Shown here: positions 60,009 through 64,000 of the stretch, one piece after another
Position numbering within the stretch: position 1 is the first letter of the stretch
Layout of the letters: each line of letters begins with the position of its first letter
DNA from: Malania oleifera
Taxonomy: Eukaryota > Streptophyta > Magnoliopsida > Santalales > Ximeniaceae
Direction of reading: 5' to 3'
Assembly (NCBI RefSeq): GCF_029873635.1
Contig: NC_080418.1
Span: forward strand, 15,833,388 to 15,897,387
Length of the DNA stretch: 64,000 nt
The notes under the pieces: model-generated
Databases searched by the model: none
Told to the model about the DNA's origin: nothing
The model's input: only the letters and a program-made list of their open reading frames with translations
Program-made: the position numbers and the translations under genes

Positions 60009-61958
60009 ATTGCTTGTCAGTTGTAACTCAATAAAAAAACTAAAAAAAAAAACCATTTCCATTGCTTTTCTACTGTTTAGAAATTTATTTTTAATTTTAA
60101 TATTGTTCATTGTTTCACTGTGGTCTCGCGGCACTCACTCATAAAGAGGTGACCGAATAACCAGAAGCCAACTAAAAGTCTCCCAATCAATTACTTTCAT
60201 CAATTCTCTGCGTTTTCCGGTTCCTTTTCCCTAAAGTTGTCATCAAGAAAATTCTTCAGATTTGTCACGCTTCGAAGATCTTCACGTGATTGTCGAGGTG
60301 AGATTCCAGCTGAAATCTTTTTTTTTTTTTCTCGATAATTTTCACCTCCGTTTGGACATTTGGTTTGATTTTCATTCATCACGTGATTAGTCAAAAAAGT
60401 CCGATCGTTCTGCGCTGTTGTGTCAAATTTATTGTTTTGATTTTTGGCAATTTTTGATGTGTGAACCGATACCGATTTGCAGGAAGTTGAATTGTAAATA
60501 TTTGTGCGGAAATGATGATGCAAAAATAACATTAGCCTCAGAATTTTGATGCGCAACTAAAATGTTATTTTTGGAACATGGAACAGCTCTGCAATTTTGT
60601 TCTTTTGATCTCGAGTTAGGCAAAAAACTAATACTGGAGTAGTTTAATTTATAGTTTCAAAACTAACCGTGATTGTTCTTTCTTGTATGTATGTTTACTC
60701 AGACAGCGGTTAAGTGTGATCCTATAAAAATGGTATTTAAATATTTCATGCTGGCTTCTGTCTTTATGTTCTCTGAAAGTGTCGTTTGAACAAGTTCACA
60801 ATTCACGCATTCTTGAAATCGGACTATAATTTCATTTTTATAATATAATAGACAGCTGAAAAATTAGTGAAATATTTAATGTTCTCTTCCATGCTAGAGT
60901 TGTAATTTTACCCTGTCTTGAAAGATGTTGTTTGTAGAGAACATTGAGGAGTCCGGTAGTTCTTCATTTCTGTCAGAATATGCACTAATGTATATGGAAC
61001 TGGAAAGCTTATATTTAAATCTGAAGAACTAGACTGGAACTTCTCTCCCAAATGTCAAATGTGAAAGATGTTATACAGCCTAGATGATTCACTTTTTCAA
61101 AAATCTGGTGAATGGTTTTCCTCTGGACTGCTGCCCTAGATAAGCTGGAAGCACATTAGAACACAAATGATAGGAAGCATGTACTTTGTTGACATGTTTG
61201 ACAAAATGGAGGGAGACCAAAAATGTAAAATTTTTCCTGCCGCTACAAATGTTGCAGTAAAGTTTAATCATGTTCTTCAAGTTAAGATTGGCAATGAGTT
61301 GATAGTGAGGTAGACTTAGGGATCTTCTAAAAGGATGGGCTTCTTTGTATGCCAACTTTGGATACTTTTGAGTTTAAAAAATTGACGAGGATTTAAGCTC
61401 AGAGTTGATGAGACCTATTTGGGAGCAGGTGAGGGCTTTATGGATTTAAAGGAGCTGAATGGTATAAGGCACAACCTGTTTCTTTCAAAGAACTTTAGGG
61501 TGCAATTGAGTTATAAGAGGCTTTTGTATGAAAATGAGAGAAGCCTGAATGATTCTCTCTTGTTTGTCGGAGAGGTCTCTATAAATAAAATATTTATTTT
61601 TAATAATTTAACTAAGAGAACATCTAAGATTATTATGAAACTACCTCACACTTTCTCCAAAGTTTAAAAGGCTTGCATTAGGACGTCTGCTGCTCCCATT
61701 ATAACTGTGTGGGAGGTAGAAAATTTGTGGATGCAGGATTATTGCCTGTAATTAATTGCTTTGTTTTTGGGTTTCAAAGCAGAGAAGTTCAAATTATTGT
61801 AAATACGAAAAAGGATATAAAAAGGCAACTAAGGATGGGACTTGGAGAATGATGGAAGATTTGATTGAGGTGTTGGAAGGTCTCGTGTTGACTCTGGGAG
61901 GTGAGTGCTGTATGTATTTTCCTGTCTTTATGTGTACGTCCTTGAAATCTTAATGTAA
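60009..61958. other. Region without a supported coding gene; possible 5' UTR exon at 60120-60298
   Basis: CT-rich leader-like sequence (60150-60298) ends in GAG|GTGAGA, a good plant donor. A TTTGCAG acceptor lies at about 60475-60481 after a T-rich stretch, as in many plant genes with an intron in the 5' UTR. No convincing coding sequence follows; frames at 61089-61355 and 61419-61667 are not recognised. It could be the start of a host gene disrupted or distant, or a noncoding transcript. Confidence 0.3.
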
Positions 61959-62692
61959 TGGTGGGAAAAATAGCGGAATATTTGAATCTGCATAAAATAC
62001 TTGCAAAGTCTTTCCCACCTTGCACAAATAAAATAGAACAATAGGCTAGAGATATAGCTACTAAATTCCAATTTTAGAAATTTAATCCAGCAACACAACA
62101 ATTAAATCACCAAATAAATCAACAAATAATCGGCAAGAATAGTAAAGCAATAAAACGCCCAAAAACAAGACACCAAAAATTTACGTGGAAAACCACCAAA
62201 TTTGGGAAAAATCACAGGACCTCCGGTCTTGGCCAAATCCACTAGATAAGAGAAAAATACAAGGGTCCACAAGTTCTACAAGAGCTCTCAATAACAATGG
62301 CTATTGAAACGAATCATAAACAGCAAATCATAAACAGTCTTACTCGGGAGCCGATCTGATAAAAAAGAGCTGGAGATCAATAAAAGACTGTCTCACCAAA
62401 AGGTAAAATCCGAAGAAGAATACCATGATCAAAAGTGATCAAGTTGAAGCCTTTGATTTCATGTAATTGGATCTATTTGGCCTTCCGATCAAGTACCCAA
62501 GTGAGTTTCTTCTTCCCCACGTCATCTTTTTCATCAAGATGCAGTCAGTCCTCTTTTTCTTCTTTTCTTTTAATTTCCAGCACACCCACTCACACACACA
62601 ACCCAAGTTTCCTTTTATTATATATTCATTTTTTAAAAAAAAATTTACAAAATTTCCCCACCTCTTAATGCCTTGAGCAGGGACGCCCAACA
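61959..62692 (-). repeat. 3' LTR of the right-hand copia element
   Basis: On the minus strand it begins TGTTGGGCGTCC after the purine tract and ends TTTTTCCCACCA, 734 bases. The end is placed by its TG/CA form and likeness to known copia LTR ends; the flanking target could not be checked because the 5' LTR is outside the window. Confidence 0.7.
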
Positions 62693-63045
62693 ATCTCCCC
62701 CTCCCGACTCATAGGGAGAGGTCTCAAGCTTCCTTTGAAGCAACACCTTTGTCATCATGTCAGCCCCATTCTTAACTCTGAATTTTCTCAAGTTGTAGCA
62801 ACTTCATCTCTAGTGCATCTTGAATCCAGTGGTACCTCACCTCAATATGCTTCAATCTTAAATGAAATGTCGAGTTATTGCTAAGCTGAATTGCACTTTG
62901 ATTGTCACAATGCAACACATATTTTTCTTGCATGATGCCTAGCTCCTTTATAAATTTTTTCATCCATAGGAGCTCCTTTGAAGCTTCAGTTATGGCGATA
63001 TATTCAGCCTTTGTACTTGACTAGGCAACACATTTTTGTAGTTTT
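62693..63045 (-). pseudogene. Copia RNase H C-terminal region (fossil part)
   Basis: The minus strand translates to the end of a copia RNase H, with YVLHCDNQSAIQLSNN and HLRLKHIEVRYHWIQ. It is broken, and split from the rest of the domain by the solo LTR at 63051-63796. Confidence 0.85.
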
Positions 63046-63050
63046 GACTG

Positions 63051-63796
63051 TGATGGGGATCAATATGTCCTGTGTATCCCTTTTACTGATATGATGACAC
63101 GTGGACGACCTCCTGATGTCCACTCCTTTGCTGACATGGTGACGTATGGACGACCTTCGGATGTCCACTATTGTTATATCTGTTTTACAGAAACACATGA
63201 GATCAATTGAAGATCTTTTACTTCTTTGATGGGAGACTTTTTTTTATGTGAAAACTTTGTTATTGTGTTAATTTATATTTTGCTTAAATATGTTATTTCA
63301 AGATTATTAGGTGCATGAAGATCATATTTGAAGACCCAAGTAAAGTATTGAAGTAAAGTCCAACTCAAGACCCATGTGGGCCCCACATGGCCCAATGGGT
63401 CCCACACGGTTTTTGCCTTCCTTTTGGAATATGTTTGAATTTCAAATTTGAATTGTAATAATGCAAGACAACTAAGCTTGAGTTGTGTGCCTATGAGTTG
63501 GAGTTCCTTGTTTTTTAGTAAGTACTAATTGTGTTAAGTTGAGAGTTGTTAAGAGTTATTGAGAATTGTTGAGAGTTGTTGAGAGTGTTTAATGCTTTGT
63601 CTCCCAGGCTATGCCTATAAATAGCCTTCTCATAGGAGCATCATGCACCCTTTAAAAATCTCAAAACATGTGAAATGTCCTCTGGTTTGTTGTGTTTATG
63701 TTCAGATAATTAAATTCTTAATTTAATGTGTATTGAGTGCATGTGTTTGTGAGGGTTGAACCGTAGGACTAGGCCACCCTTTCCCATCCTACATCA
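63051..63796 (+). repeat. Solo LTR E, 746 bp, TSD GACTG
   Basis: It starts TGATGGGGATC and ends CCTACATCA, giving inverted ends TGATG/CATCA. Perfect 5-bp duplications GACTG lie at 63046-63050 and 63797-63801, and the copia RNase H sequence resumes on either side. A TATA box (CTATAAATAG) lies near 63611. A two-copy repeat of about 44 bases (ATGTCCACTCC-type ends) lies near 63090-63175. The element family is not known. Confidence 0.93.
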
Positions 63797-63801
63797 GACT
63801 G

Positions 63802-64000
63802 CCATGACATTGCGCCACTTGCAAAAGTCATTAAATGCCTAGATGTTGATTTTTTGGAGTCAACATCCCTTGCCATGTTAGAGTCAAGTGAAACCATTTA
63901 ACTCAGGCTTGCCACTACCAAAACTTAAACAAACTCTAGATATATCCCTGGGATATGGAAGTATCCATTTTTCACTGACTCCCAATGTTGTTTACCTGGA
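63802..64000 (-). pseudogene. Copia RT/RNase H junction (fossil part, at window edge)
   Basis: The minus strand reads as the PGKQHWESVKWILPY block found between reverse transcriptase and RNase H of Tork/Tnt1-type elements. It continues beyond the window. Confidence 0.8.

Larger units (their letters stand above)
61959..64000 (-). mobile_element. Ty1/copia element (Tork/Tnt1-like), 3' part, runs off the window
   Basis: On the minus strand the order is RT/RNase H sequence from 64000 down to 63802 (an HWESVKWIL-like block), more RNase H at 63045-62700 (EYIAITEASKELLWMKKF and LKHIEVRYHWIQD), a purine tract GGGGGAGAT, and the 3' LTR 62692-61959. It is interrupted by a younger solo LTR. Internal sequence has a few breaks. 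Lineage is judged from the RNase H block. Confidence 0.85.

Noticed and set aside
1-64000. tRNA genes, rRNA genes, CRISPR arrays or bacterial-type operons
   Set aside because: None was seen. The TGGTATCAGAGC-type sites are primer-binding sites of retroelements and not tRNA genes, and the tandem repeats lack CRISPR repeat-spacer structure.

Overview
The window is nuclear DNA from a flowering plant, strongly AT-rich and densely packed with transposons. The evidence is a secreted thaumatin-like (PR-5) gene, a spliced plant VOC/glyoxalase-family gene, Tekay-like Ty3/gypsy chromoviruses, Tork/Tnt1-like Ty1/copia elements, a Mutator-like element (MULE) carrying a plant mobile domain (PMD) gene, and a rearranged endogenous pararetrovirus of the Caulimoviridae (florendovirus-like). 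I cannot place the species more precisely. Only two host protein genes are convincing: the thaumatin-like gene (2961-3710, +) and a two-exon gene matching the desiccation-induced 1VOC protein (30437-31005, -).

Layout. 1-5.9 kb: intergenic DNA around the thaumatin-like gene. 5.9-19.9 kb: an old Tekay-like gypsy element on the minus strand, reduced to its 3' LTR plus worn internal parts and interrupted by three solo LTRs (6755-9375, 11353-13952, 15693-17728), two with perfect and one with near-perfect 5-bp target duplications. 19.9-22.5 kb: further LTR-like DNA with two tandem duplications. 24.5-30.4 kb: a structurally complete but decayed Ty1/copia element (5.87 kb, TSD CCTAA) that landed 60 bp beyond the stop codon of the VOC gene. 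31-33.5 kb: AT-rich intergenic DNA with ABRE, G-box and RY motifs just upstream of the VOC gene.

33.5-44.1 kb: a 10.2-kb caulimovirid block made of two partial, very similar copies in opposite orientation, bounded by an identical 171-bp direct repeat of host-like sequence. 44.84-60.0 kb: a 15.2-kb MULE with about 200-bp terminal inverted repeats and a perfect 10-bp target duplication (ATCGTGCTTG). Inside it are a truncated short-LTR copia element, a 149-bp tandem array, a decayed PMD gene and a MURA-type transposase whose single reading frame is interrupted by two stop codons, one exactly at the expected catalytic glutamate. 60-62 kb: sparse, possibly UTR-like sequence. 62.0-64.0 kb: the 3' end of a minus-strand copia element that runs off the window, itself split by a 746-bp solo LTR (TSD GACTG).

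The history is one of repeated nesting. The points of most interest are the bounded pararetrovirus block, the complete boundaries of the PMD-bearing MULE with its palindromic subterminal repeats, the altered acidic cleft of the thaumatin-like protein, and the copia insertion at the 3' end of a probably ABA- and desiccation-controlled gene. All comparisons between copies were made by eye, and no database search was run.
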